Shown: positions 1 to 8,342 of the stretch, one piece after another
Position numbering within the stretch: position 1 is the first letter of the stretch
Layout of the letters: the number at the start of each line of letters is the position of its first letter
Source: Burkholderia humptydooensis
GTDB taxonomy: Bacteria > Pseudomonadota > Gammaproteobacteria > Burkholderiales > Burkholderiaceae
DNA: 64,000 bases
Assembly (NCBI RefSeq): GCF_001513745.1
Contig: NZ_CP013380.1
Location: forward strand, 992,001 to 1,056,000
Direction of reading: 5' to 3'
Translations under genes and position numbers: made by a program
The notes under the pieces: generated by a model
Databases searched by the model: none
What the model saw: the letters and a program-made list of their open reading frames with translations, nothing else
Told to the model about the DNA's origin: nothing

Positions 1-111
1 CGCATCGTGCATTACGGCGGAGGGGCGGCTCGTAAGGGATGGTTGCACGTCCGCTTGTTTGTCGCGTCGGCATTTAAGTTCTTTAATCGTTTCGGCTGGA
101 GATGGTGGTGA
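1..111 (+). CDS. Glycosyltransferase, C-terminal end only (wbiF-like)
   Basis: An open frame runs from the first base of the window to a TGA at 109-111 (37 codons, start outside the window). It contains the motif VHYGGGAARK, which is typical of the C-terminal part of family 2 glycosyltransferases of the rhamnosyltransferase type, followed by a basic and aromatic tail. In the wbi O-antigen cluster the gene before wbiG is a glycosyltransferase, which fits. The stop overlaps the likely GTG start of the next gene (GTGA at 108-111), so the two are translationally coupled. Only about 36 residues are visible, so the family call is an inference. Confidence 0.5.
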   Translation, partial: RIVHYGGGAARKGWLHVRLFVASAFKFFNRFGWRWW

Positions 112-1076
112 GTCGAATTCTCGTGACTGGCGCGAACGGTTTTGTGGGGCGTGCGGCGTGTGAGTCCCTTCTGAATCGCGGACATCACGTGACAGGACTC
201 GTCAGACGGGCGGGCGGTTGCGTTCATGGCGTAGTGGAATGGGTTGACGATCGCGCCGATTTCGTCGGTCTCGATGACAATGCATTTCGGTCGGGCGAGG
301 TGATCGACTGCGTTGTCCACCTAGCTGCCCGTGTACATGTCATGCGGGATGGCGTGCGCGATCCACAGGCAGCTTTCGACGCGACCAACGTGGCTGGAAC
401 ATTGCGGATCGCACGTGCTGCTCGCCAACTGGGCGCACGCCGCTTCGTGTTCGTGAGTAGCATCAAGGCGGTGGCGGAACGCGACGGCGGCGTGCCGTTG
501 ACCGAAGACGCCGAGCCGCGCCCCGAAGATGCCTATGGGCGTTCGAAGTGGAAAGCGGAAGAGGCGCTGCGACAGCTCGGGCGAGCGTCCGGAATGGAGA
601 TTGTGATCATCCGTCCACCACTCGTCTATGGGCCGGGCGTGCGGGCGAATTTCTTGAGTCTCATGCGTGTAGTTGCGCGTGGCGTTCCACTGCCGCTTGG
701 AATGATCAGCGCACGGCGCAGCCTCTTGTACGTTGGTAATCTCGCCGATGTGCTGACATGCTGCGTGGACGATCCGAGAGCAGCCAATTGCACCTTTCAT
801 GTGGCCGACGACGACGCACCGACGGTGACGGATCTGCTGAAAATTGTTGGCGAGCAGTTGAACAAGCCAGCACGACTCTTTCCAGTGCCAACGCGAGCGC
901 TGTACCTGTTGGGGCGCGTGATGGGACGCACGCCGCAAATCGAGCGGCTGACCGGCAGTCTTCGCGTAGATGCATCGCTGATACGTCGCACGCTCGACTG
1001 GCGCCCCCCATTTTCTACACGTGAAGGTTTGTGTGCGACCGCTCGATGGTATCGAACCACTTGTTCTCCCGAGTAG
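108..1076 (+). CDS. wbiG: NAD-dependent sugar epimerase/dehydratase, O-antigen
   Basis: This is a short-chain-dehydrogenase-type nucleotide-sugar epimerase/dehydratase, a cytoplasmic enzyme expected to modify an NDP-sugar for O-antigen synthesis. The N-terminal Rossmann motif ILVTGANGFVGR is at about residues 4-15, the catalytic Ser lies in FVSS near residue 117, and the Tyr-x3-Lys pair is in AYGRSK near residues 143-147. At about 322 residues the length is normal. I prefer the GTG at 108 because a GGAG at 98-101 is well spaced from it and it gives a GTGA overlap with the upstream stop. ATG at 102 in the same frame is the alternative. The exact substrate cannot be read from sequence. Confidence 0.85.
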   Translation: MSRILVTGANGFVGRAACESLLNRGHHVTGLVRRAGGCVHGVVEWVDDRADFVGLDDNAFRSGEVIDCVVHLAARVHVMRDGVRDPQAAFDATNVAGTLRIARAARQLGARRFVFVSSIKAVAERDGGVPLTEDAEPRPEDAYGRSKWKAEEALRQLGRASGMEIVIIRPPLVYGPGVRANFLSLMRVVARGVPLPLGMISARRSLLYVGNLADVLTCCVDDPRAANCTFHVADDDAPTVTDLLKIVGEQLNKPARLFPVPTRALYLLGRVMGRTPQIERLTGSLRVDASLIRRTLDWRPPFSTREGLCATARWYRTTCSPE

Positions 1077-1085
1077 AATTCCGTC

Positions 1086-2099
1086 ATGCTGAATGGTTTG
1101 GTTTCTCCGTGGCTGGGCGCCATTGGAATTTTCCTGTGCGCAGCGGCGGTGTGCGCTGCGATCTTGCGTGGTTTGCTGGCGACCGGTCTTGCGTGGCGCT
1201 TGGCGACCGACATCCCCAATGACCGTTCGCTTCATGTTCGTCCGACGCCGCGCGTCGGCGGATGGGGGGTCGTGCCGATGTCGGTTGCGGCCATGATGCT
1301 CTTCACCCCCGAACTTTGGGTGATCGCCTTGCTCACATTGGGACTCGCAACCATGTCTCAAGTCGATGATCGCCGAGGCTTGTCTGCGCGCGTGCGATTC
1401 GCTGGACATCTCTTGGCGGTGGCGATATTGATGCTCGCGTATCCGGCTTTGGCGCCGTGGTGGTGGCTGACGCTCGTTGCTTTTCTGATGTTATGGCTCA
1501 TCAATCTCTATAATTTCATGGATGGCGCGGACGGACTGGCGGGTGGCATGACGCTGTTCGGCTTCGGTGCTTATTCAGCCGCGGCGTTTCTGGCGCCGAA
1601 TTCGTCACCGGGACTTGCGCTCGCATCCGCAGCGATCGCGGGAGCGGCAGGGGGGTTCCTGTGGTTGAACTTTCACCCGGCGAAACTCTTTCTCGGCGAT
1701 GCCGGATCTATTTCCGTCGGCTTCCTCGCGGGCGCGTTCGGCTACTGGGGGTGGCGCACGAGTGCATGGCCGATCTGGTTTCCGGCCATGGTGTTTGCTC
1801 CCTTTATATGTGACGCATCCATAACATTACTGAGACGTTTGTTACGAGGTGAGAAGTTTTGGCAAGCGCATCGCGAGCATTACTATCAGCGGGTGATTCG
1901 TTCGGGCGTCGGACATGCGCGTATGGCGGAGTGTGCATACGTCATCATGTGCGTCGGTATCGCCGCGGCACTGTGGGCGTTGGGCCGATCGACATGCAAG
2001 CAATGGGCCGTGTTCTGCCTGTGGTACGGCGTACTGGCGATTGTCGGTGCCGCGATTGATCTCCGATGGCATCACGTATCCGCAGCGAAAACAAAATAG
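1086..2099 (+). CDS. wbiH: Polyprenyl-phosphate sugar-1-phosphate transferase (WecA/MraY family)
   Basis: This integral membrane protein of 337 residues has about ten hydrophobic segments. It belongs to the MraY/WecA family, which transfers a sugar-1-phosphate from a UDP-sugar to undecaprenyl phosphate and so starts O-antigen subunit assembly. Family motifs are all present: LYNFMDGADG near residue 140 (the NxxDG catalytic loop), FLGDAGS near residue 203 (second acidic site) and the His-rich HREHYYQR loop near residue 263. It follows wbiG by nine bases and precedes wbiI, the classical wbi order. Base composition is visibly lower in GC than downstream LPS-core genes, as expected for an O-antigen cassette. 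Confidence 0.88.
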   Translation: MLNGLVSPWLGAIGIFLCAAAVCAAILRGLLATGLAWRLATDIPNDRSLHVRPTPRVGGWGVVPMSVAAMMLFTPELWVIALLTLGLATMSQVDDRRGLSARVRFAGHLLAVAILMLAYPALAPWWWLTLVAFLMLWLINLYNFMDGADGLAGGMTLFGFGAYSAAAFLAPNSSPGLALASAAIAGAAGGFLWLNFHPAKLFLGDAGSISVGFLAGAFGYWGWRTSAWPIWFPAMVFAPFICDASITLLRRLLRGEKFWQAHREHYYQRVIRSGVGHARMAECAYVIMCVGIAAALWALGRSTCKQWAVFCLWYGVLAIVGAAIDLRWHHVSAAKTK

Positions 2100-2119
2100 C
2101 TATATGAGGTTTGCCACTT

Positions 2120-4024
2120 ATGATTAGACCAAAAGCATCGTGGCTGTCGCTAAGCGCATTCTTGTTCGACTTGACGGCAGTTTGCGGCGCATGGCTGATT
2201 GCTTATCTTGTCAGATTCAATGGTTCCGTTCCGGGAGAGTTCCTGTCCGGTGGACTAATCGCGCTCGCCTGGATCATCCCAGTGTATGGGGTGATGTTTC
2301 ATGTGTTTGGGCTCTACCGTGGCCTTTGGGTGTTCGCGAGTTTGCCCGACTTGGTACGGATTTCCAAAGCGGTCATATTCGGCAGCTTGATTGTGATGAT
2401 CGGTGCCGTCATGTTGCAACCTGCGCCGATCATCCCGCGTTCGGTGCTCGTGCTGACGCCGATGCTGTTGTTCCTGGCAATGGGCGGTGCCCGTGCGCTT
2501 TATCGCACGACGAAGGAGTTTTACCTGTACGGCGGACTCGTGGGCCAGGGTAAGCCGGTCCTCGTGCTCGGTGCGGGTTCTGCGGGCGCGAGCCTCGCGC
2601 GCGAGCTGTCGCGTTCCGGCGAATGGCGTCTCGCCGGCCTGCTCGACGACGACTCAGCGAAGCACGGGCGCGAAGTCTACGGCTACAAGGTGCTTGGCCC
2701 CATTAGCGAAGTCGCGCACTGGGCCGGGACCGCGAAGGTCGAATACGCGATCATCGCGATTCCGTCCGCTTCGGTCGAAGCGCAGCGCCGCGTCGCCACC
2801 CTCTGCGTGCGCGCCGGCGTCAAGGCGATGGTATTGCCGTCGCTGACCGCGCTGATGCCCGGCCAGGGCATCCTGTCGCAGATCCGCCAGATCGACCTCG
2901 AAGACCTGCTTGGCCGCGAGGCCGTGACGATCGACACGCCGCACGTCGAAGCGCTGCTGCGCGGCCGTGTCGTGATGGTGACGGGCGCGGGCGGCTCGAT
3001 CGGCTCGGAGCTGTGCCGCCAGATCCTGAAGTTCCAGCCCGCGCAACTGATCGCGTTCGACCTGTCTGAATACGCGATGTATCGGCTCACGGAAGAGCTG
3101 CGCGAGCGCTTCCCCGATCTGCCCGTCGTGCCGATCATCGGCGATGCGAAGGATTCGCTGCTGCTCGACCAGGTGATGTCGCGCTACGCGCCGCACATCG
3201 TGTTCCATGCGGCCGCGTACAAGCACGTGCCGCTGATGGAGGAGCTCAACGCATGGCAGGCGCTGCGCAACAACGTGCTCGGCACCTATCGCGTCGCGCG
3301 CGCGGCGATTCGTCATGACGTCAAGCATTTCGTGCTGATCTCGACCGACAAGGCCGTGAACCCGACGAACGTGATGGGCGCGAGCAAGCGCCTCGCCGAG
3401 ATGGCCTGTCAGGCGCTGCAGCAGACGAGCGCGCGCACGCAGTTCGAGACGGTGCGCTTCGGCAACGTGCTCGGCAGCGCGGGCAGCGTGATTCCGAAAT
3501 TCCAGCAGCAGATCGCGAAGGGCGGCCCGGTGACGGTCACGCATCCGGAGATCACGCGCTTCTTCATGACGATTCCCGAGGCGTCGCAGCTCGTGCTGCA
3601 GGCGTCGAGCATGGGGCAGGGCGGCGAGATCTTCATCCTCGACATGGGCGAGCCGGTGAAGATCGTCGATCTCGCGCGCGACCTGATTCGCCTGTACGGC
3701 TTTACCGAGGACCACATCCGCATCGAGTTCAGCGGACTGCGTCCGGGCGAGAAGCTCTACGAGGAGCTGCTCGCCGACGACGAGACGACCACCCGCACGC
3801 CGCATCCGAAGCTGCGCACCGCGAAGGCGCGCGAGGTGCCCGATCATCTGCTCGACGAGCTGCTGCCGTGGCTGATGCAGCACCGCGTGCTGAGCGACGA
3901 CGAAGTGCGGCGCGATCTGCGGCGCTGGGTGCCCGAGTATCAGCCGGCCGTCGGCCCGACGCTGCAGAGCGTGCCGACGGGCAACGGGCTCGTCGTCGGC
4001 ATCGGGCGCGAGGCCGGACGCTGA
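2120..4024 (+). CDS. wbiI: Membrane-bound nucleotide-sugar epimerase/4,6-dehydratase (CapD/FlaA1-like)
   Basis: This is a 634-residue polysaccharide biosynthesis protein. About four N-terminal membrane segments come first, then a Rossmann domain with VLVLGAGSAG near residue 148, then a C-terminal extended SDR domain with MVTGAGGSIGSE near residue 290. STDKAVNPTNVMGASKR near residue 415 is the signature of the FlaA1/PglF/WbpM group, where Met replaces the usual catalytic Tyr. Members make 6-deoxy-4-keto or amino sugars. ATG at 2120 is preferred because GAGG at 2106-2109 is properly spaced; a TTG at 2111 is too close. Composition changes within the gene: sample lines at 2161-2220 and 2341-2400 are about 47-48 percent GC, and 2881-2940 is about 67 percent. 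Confidence 0.88.
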   Translation: MIRPKASWLSLSAFLFDLTAVCGAWLIAYLVRFNGSVPGEFLSGGLIALAWIIPVYGVMFHVFGLYRGLWVFASLPDLVRISKAVIFGSLIVMIGAVMLQPAPIIPRSVLVLTPMLLFLAMGGARALYRTTKEFYLYGGLVGQGKPVLVLGAGSAGASLARELSRSGEWRLAGLLDDDSAKHGREVYGYKVLGPISEVAHWAGTAKVEYAIIAIPSASVEAQRRVATLCVRAGVKAMVLPSLTALMPGQGILSQIRQIDLEDLLGREAVTIDTPHVEALLRGRVVMVTGAGGSIGSELCRQILKFQPAQLIAFDLSEYAMYRLTEELRERFPDLPVVPIIGDAKDSLLLDQVMSRYAPHIVFHAAAYKHVPLMEELNAWQALRNNVLGTYRVARAAIRHDVKHFVLISTDKAVNPTNVMGASKRLAEMACQALQQTSARTQFETVRFGNVLGSAGSVIPKFQQQIAKGGPVTVTHPEITRFFMTIPEASQLVLQASSMGQGGEIFILDMGEPVKIVDLARDLIRLYGFTEDHIRIEFSGLRPGEKLYEELLADDETTTRTPHPKLRTAKAREVPDHLLDELLPWLMQHRVLSDDEVRRDLRRWVPEYQPAVGPTLQSVPTGNGLVVGIGREAGR

Positions 4025-4076
4025 AGAGCCGGGCGGCGCGCGAAGCCCGCGCTCGTTCAGAACGGGCCGCTCCATG

Positions 4077-4114
4077 AAAAAAGCGCGAGTCGAAAAATCG
4101 ATTCGCGCTTTTTT
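4077..4114. terminator. Bidirectional Rho-independent terminator
   Basis: An inverted repeat AAAAAAGCGCGAGTCGA is mirrored by its complement around an AAAA loop. The A-run on one side and the T-run on the other make it work on both strands. It lies between wbiI, which ends at 4024 on the plus strand, and the convergent sugar transferase gene, which ends at 4143 on the minus strand. Confidence 0.85.
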
Positions 4115-4142
4115 CATCGCCCGCCGTTTTGCCCGCGCCGCG

Positions 4143-5249
4143 TCACCGCTTCGGCCGCTGCTTGCGAATCACCATCCACCTCGGCGACTTGAACCGCACG
4201 ATGCTCACGTAGAGCCACACGTAAGTGAGCGCGAACACGATGACGAACGCGAACAGGTGGATCGTGTGCTGCCAGAAGAGCGTCGCGGGAACCACCGCGA
4301 TGAGGCAGAGCAGCCACAGATACGGTGACGTCAGCGAGTTCCGGCGCGTGAGCTCGTGCGCGGCGCGCGTGCCGACCGCCCAGCGCATCAGCCGCTTGTA
4401 GACGAGCATGTGCAGGTGCACGCCGTCCGGGATGCCCGGCGACATCCCGCGAACGAATTTCTTCCGGTAGATCGAGAAGCAGGTCTCGAAGATCGGGTAC
4501 ATGAAGAGCAGCACCGGGTACCACGCGGACACTTCGCGGTGCCGCATCACGAGCGAGATCGCGAGCTCGGCGAGCATGAAGCCGATGAAGTACGCGCCGC
4601 CGTCGCCGAGGAAGATGAGGCCCGCCGGGAAGTTCCAGATGAAAAAGCCCATGATCGCGCCCATCATCACGATCGAGCCGGACATCACGATCGGGTCGCC
4701 CACCTGGAACGCGACGTACGCGAGCGATGCGAACATCATGAACGCGACCATCGATGCGAGGCCGTTGAAGCCGTCGATGATGTTGACCGCGTTCGCGAGC
4801 GCAGCGACGGCGAGCACCGTGACCGCGGCCGAGATCGCCTTGTAGCTGAGCAGGAAGTCGAGGGGCGGCACGCTGATGCGCGTGATCGCGATGCCCATCA
4901 GCACGAACGCGAGCGCCGCGGCCGCCATCGTGCAGACGAGCCGCACCGCGGGCGTCACTTTCTTCGTCAAGTCTTCGATCAGCCCGGACGCGAAGGCGGG
5001 CAGCCCGCACGCGGCGAGCCCGAGGATGCCGCCCGCGATCGCCGGGTAGCGGCGCGACAGCAGCGCCGTCGCGGCGACGAGCCCGATCAGGATGCCGATG
5101 CCGCCCACGCGCGGCACCGGTCGCGCATGGAATTTCTGCACGCCGGCAAGATCGTTGTCGATCGAGAATTTCTCGTGCAGATGCGCATAGCGGACGATGA
5201 GCAGCGTGACGAGAAGCGAGACGATGAAGCCGACGGCGAAGCTGAGCAT
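4143..5249 (-). CDS. Undecaprenyl-phosphate glycosyl-1-phosphate transferase (MraY/WecA family)
   Basis: A 368-residue polytopic membrane enzyme, second member of the WecA/MraY family in this window. Conserved loops are ALANAVNIIDGFNGLA near residue 155 (acidic catalytic loop), FLGDGGAYF near residue 216 and PDGVHLHMLVYKR near residue 276. It should load a sugar-1-phosphate onto undecaprenyl phosphate at the inner membrane, as the priming step of O-antigen or another surface glycan. It heads no operon but sits downstream of galE and the glycosyltransferases on the same strand. Two family members only 2 kb apart may serve different glycans or be partly redundant; substrate specificity is not readable here. 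Confidence 0.87.
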   Translation of the reverse strand: MLSFAVGFIVSLLVTLLIVRYAHLHEKFSIDNDLAGVQKFHARPVPRVGGIGILIGLVAATALLSRRYPAIAGGILGLAACGLPAFASGLIEDLTKKVTPAVRLVCTMAAAALAFVLMGIAITRISVPPLDFLLSYKAISAAVTVLAVAALANAVNIIDGFNGLASMVAFMMFASLAYVAFQVGDPIVMSGSIVMMGAIMGFFIWNFPAGLIFLGDGGAYFIGFMLAELAISLVMRHREVSAWYPVLLFMYPIFETCFSIYRKKFVRGMSPGIPDGVHLHMLVYKRLMRWAVGTRAAHELTRRNSLTSPYLWLLCLIAVVPATLFWQHTIHLFAFVIVFALTYVWLYVSIVRFKSPRWMVIRKQRPKR

Positions 5250-5276
5250 GGGCGTGCCCGGAAATTGGACAGCGGA

Positions 5277-6299
5277 TTATACAAAACCGCGCGGGTTGTT
5301 TTCCTGCCAGCGCCAGTGGTCCGCGCACATCCGGTCGAGGTCGCGTTCGGCCTTCCAGCCGATCACCTCGGCCGCCGCGGCGGGGTTCGCGTAGCACTCG
5401 GCGACGTCGCCCGGGCGGCGCGCGACGAGCTCGTACGGCACGGGCCGCCCCGAGGCCTTCTCGAACGCGCGCACGACTTCGAGCACGCTGTAGCCGCGGC
5501 CCGTGCCGAGGTTGACGGTGAGGCTCGCGTCGCGGCGCTCGAGCGCGTCGAGCGCCGCGATGTGGCCGCGCGCGAGATCGACGACATGGATGTAGTCGCG
5601 CACGCCGGTGCCGTCGGGCGTCGGGTAGTCGCTGCCGAACACGCGCAGCTTCTCGAGCTTGCCCACCGCGACTTGCGCGACGTACGGCATCAGGTTGTTC
5701 GGAATGCCGGCCGGGTCCTCGCCGATGAGGCCGCTCTCGTGCGCGCCGACCGGATTGAAGTAGCGCAGCGTCGCGACGCGCCAGGACGGATCGGCGATTT
5801 CGACGTCGCGCAGGATCTGTTCGGCCATCAGCTTTGTCTGGCCGTACGGGTTGGTCGCCGAAAGCGGGAACGTCTCGTCGATCGGCGAGCGCTCGGGCAC
5901 GCCGTACACGGTCGCCGACGAGCTGAACACGATCCGCTTCACGTTGCGCTCGCGCATCACGCGCAGCAGCGACAGCAGGCTGTCGAGGTTGTTGCGGTAG
6001 TACTCGATGGGCTTCGCGACCGATTCGCCGACCGCCTTCAGCGCCGCGAAGTGAATCGCGGCCGTGATCGGATGCGTGTCGAAGATCCGCGCGAGCGCGC
6101 GCTCGTCGCTCACGTCGACTTCGTGGAACGCGGGCGTCTTGCCGGTGATCTTCTCGATCCGCGCGATCGCCTCGCGCTTGCTGTTGACGAGATTGTCGGC
6201 GATCACGACGTCGTAGCCGTGCTCGAGCAGTTCGACGGCGGTGTGCGAACCGATATAGCCCGCGCCGCCGGTGACGAGGATCGTGCCCTTCGTGCTCAT
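5277..6299 (-). CDS. galE: UDP-glucose 4-epimerase
   Basis: A 340-residue extended SDR enzyme that interconverts UDP-glucose and UDP-galactose in the cytoplasm. The NAD-binding motif VTGGAGYIGSH is at residues 9-19, catalytic Ser is in FSSSATVYG near residues 126-128, and the Tyr152-x3-Lys156 pair is in NPYGQTK. The length matches E. coli GalE (338). The start at MSTKGTILVTGG is chosen because the frame extends far upstream only as a shadow of the neighbouring gene. It lies 14 bases after the glycosyltransferase stop and 27 bases before the sugar transferase start, so the three genes are probably one transcript. Confidence 0.95.
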   Translation of the reverse strand: MSTKGTILVTGGAGYIGSHTAVELLEHGYDVVIADNLVNSKREAIARIEKITGKTPAFHEVDVSDERALARIFDTHPITAAIHFAALKAVGESVAKPIEYYRNNLDSLLSLLRVMRERNVKRIVFSSSATVYGVPERSPIDETFPLSATNPYGQTKLMAEQILRDVEIADPSWRVATLRYFNPVGAHESGLIGEDPAGIPNNLMPYVAQVAVGKLEKLRVFGSDYPTPDGTGVRDYIHVVDLARGHIAALDALERRDASLTVNLGTGRGYSVLEVVRAFEKASGRPVPYELVARRPGDVAECYANPAAAAEVIGWKAERDLDRMCADHWRWQENNPRGFV

Positions 6300-6313
6300 T
6301 GCTGATTGCTCCG

Positions 6314-7450
6314 TCAAAGTGTGATGCCCGTCAGGGCGGAAATGGTCTGATGATAACGGTCGACGACCTTCGCTTCGTCGAATTCCGCGACGACCTTCTC
6401 CCGGCCGCGCTCGCCCATCGCGCGCCGCTCGGCCGCGCTCATGTCGAGCATCCGCGCGAGCTGCGCGGCGAGGCTCGCGCTGTCGCGGGCCGCGCACAGA
6501 AGGCCCGTGCTGCCGTCGGCGACGACGTCGCGGCAGCCCGGCACGTCGGTCGCGACGATCGGCCGGCCCATCGCGGACGCCTCCATCAGCGTGCGCGGCA
6601 CGCCCTCGCGATACGAAGGCAGCACGACGCAGTCGGCGCCGGCGATGTGCGGCCGCACGTCGTGCGCCTCGCCGAGATAATCGATCACGCCTTCGCGCAC
6701 CCACGCGTCGACGTCGGCCTGCGAGATCGCGCTCGGATTGTCGACGCCGACCGGGCCGAGCAGCGCGAAGCGCGCGTGCGGATAGCGCGCGCGCAGCGTG
6801 CGCGCCGCGTCCACGTATTCGCGCACGCCCTTGTCCCACAGCAGCCGGCCGATCAGCACGAACGTGAACGTGTCGCGCGCGGGCAGCGGCGCGAGCGCGA
6901 ACTGCTCGAGGTCGACGCCTTCGCCGTGCAGCAGGCGCGCGCGCGCCGGATGCGCGAGGAGCTGCTCGCGCGTGAACGTGTCGAGATCGTCGCGGTTCAG
7001 GAACCAGACTTCGCGCGGAAAGCGGAACGCGAAGCGGTATAGTTGCTTCGCGACGCGTGCGGCGCGGCTCTTCTGGATGAACACGTAGCCGAGGCCCGTC
7101 GTCACCGCGATCGACGGCACGCGCGCGAGCCATGCGGCGACGGAGCCGTAGATGTTCGGCTTGATCGTGTAATGGAACACGAGATCGGGCCGGATTTCGC
7201 GATAGTGCCGATAGAGCGCGACGAGCGTGCGCAGGTCTTCGCGCGGGCTCGTGCCTTTGGACGCGACGGGCAGCTCCGCGTAGCGGCAGCCCATCCGCAC
7301 GAGCGGCTCGACGGTGCGGTCGCGCGGCGCGAGCACCGTCACCTGCGCGCCGCGCGCGATCAGCATGCGGATCAGGCCGTGCCGGTACGTGTGGATCGCC
7401 CACGCGGTATTGCAGACGAGAACGATGCGCAGGGCGGAAGCGGAACTCAT
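6314..7450 (-). CDS. Glycosyltransferase, group 1 (GT4 family)
   Basis: A 378-residue GT-B fold glycosyltransferase. The N-terminal half begins with RIVLVCNTAWAIHTYRHGL, typical of retaining GT4 enzymes. The C-terminal half carries IGRLLWDKGVREYVDAA (nucleotide-sugar site) and SYREGVPRTLMEASAMGRPI (the Glu-x7-Glu motif near residue 280) with ATDVPGCRDVV after it. It should transfer a sugar to a lipid-linked glycan on the cytoplasmic face. ATG at 7450 is chosen: an upstream in-frame Met at 7483 adds only 11 unconserved residues and lies in the intergenic gap. Acceptor and donor are unknown. Confidence 0.85.
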   Translation of the reverse strand: MSSASALRIVLVCNTAWAIHTYRHGLIRMLIARGAQVTVLAPRDRTVEPLVRMGCRYAELPVASKGTSPREDLRTLVALYRHYREIRPDLVFHYTIKPNIYGSVAAWLARVPSIAVTTGLGYVFIQKSRAARVAKQLYRFAFRFPREVWFLNRDDLDTFTREQLLAHPARARLLHGEGVDLEQFALAPLPARDTFTFVLIGRLLWDKGVREYVDAARTLRARYPHARFALLGPVGVDNPSAISQADVDAWVREGVIDYLGEAHDVRPHIAGADCVVLPSYREGVPRTLMEASAMGRPIVATDVPGCRDVVADGSTGLLCAARDSASLAAQLARMLDMSAAERRAMGERGREKVVAEFDEAKVVDRYHQTISALTGITL

Positions 7451-7505
7451 GTCGGGCTGAAAAAAATGATCGGATGCGCGCACGAACGCGATGGGGCGCG
7501 GCGCG

Positions 7506-8342
7506 TCACGCCGCGCCGCTCGGGTTGAACAGCAGGCGCTTCGCGCGCTGCAGCGTCGAGTAGGGCGTGACGAAATGCAGCAGGTTTTTCGCGACGCCGA
7601 GCCAATCGCACGGATTGCGCGGATCGAAGTAGCGCAGCGCGAGCGCGAGCGTCGACGCGATCTGCCGCCGCCGCTTCGTCGCGCTGATGCCGCCCTCGTT
7701 CAATTCGTAATACAAGCCGAGCTCCGGCAAATTCGCGCAATCGTAGCGTTCCATTAACCGTAAAAAAAGATCGAGGTCTTCCGCTGCGCGATATTTGATC
7801 CGATAGTTGCCGACTTCCTTCACCGCCGCGACGTCGAGCATCATCGACGGATGGACGAACGGCGAGCGCAGGAAGCGCGTGCGGCGCAGCGTCGCCGGAT
7901 CGGCGCTCGGGGTCAGCATGAAGAGCGGCCGGCCGTCGCGCGCGACGACCTGGGCCCACGTGCCGAGGCCCGCGACGTTCGGATGCGTGTCGAAATACGC
8001 GCGCTGCTTCGCGAGCCGGCCGGGCGCGGCGAGGTCGCCCGCATCGATGCGGGCCGCGTAGCGCACGCCGCGCGCGGCGAGCGCGTCGATGCCGGCCGCG
8101 AGCGCGCGCTCGATTCCGCCGTTTTGCGGCATCCGCAGCACGTCGACCGACAGCCCGGGCAATTCGGGAGCGGCGATGGGCGGCGTGCTGCCGTCGTCGA
8201 CGACGAGCACGTGCACGGGCGCGTCCTCGCGCAACGACGTCAGCGTGCGCAGCAGATCGTCGTGCGCGTTGTACGCGGGAATCAGCACGGCGACGTCGTC
8301 GAGCGGGCGGGCGGCGCCGGGCGGGGCGGAGGAAGGCGTCAT
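7506..8342 (-). CDS. Glycosyltransferase family 2
   Basis: A 278-residue GT-A fold glycosyltransferase. Motifs seen are VAVLIPAYNAHDDLLRTL at residues 17-34, VLVVDDGSTPP near residue 46, the metal-site region YAARIDAGD near residue 90, and AAEDLDLFLRL near residue 200 (catalytic ED). It should be an inverting transferase acting in the cytoplasm on a surface glycan precursor. Start: the ATG at 8342 overlaps the flippase stop by four bases (8339-8342), so the two are translationally coupled. The reading frame continues upstream for 1.2 kb only as an arginine-rich shadow of the flippase gene. Confidence 0.85.
   Translation of the reverse strand: MTPSSAPPGAARPLDDVAVLIPAYNAHDDLLRTLTSLREDAPVHVLVVDDGSTPPIAAPELPGLSVDVLRMPQNGGIERALAAGIDALAARGVRYAARIDAGDLAAPGRLAKQRAYFDTHPNVAGLGTWAQVVARDGRPLFMLTPSADPATLRRTRFLRSPFVHPSMMLDVAAVKEVGNYRIKYRAAEDLDLFLRLMERYDCANLPELGLYYELNEGGISATKRRRQIASTLALALRYFDPRNPCDWLGVAKNLLHFVTPYSTLQRAKRLLFNPSGAA

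Noticed and set aside
4356..6305. A 649-codon open frame opposite the sugar transferase and galE genes
   Set aside because: Its composition (Arg, Asp, His, Glu) is that of an antisense frame; the minus-strand frames have full enzyme motifs.
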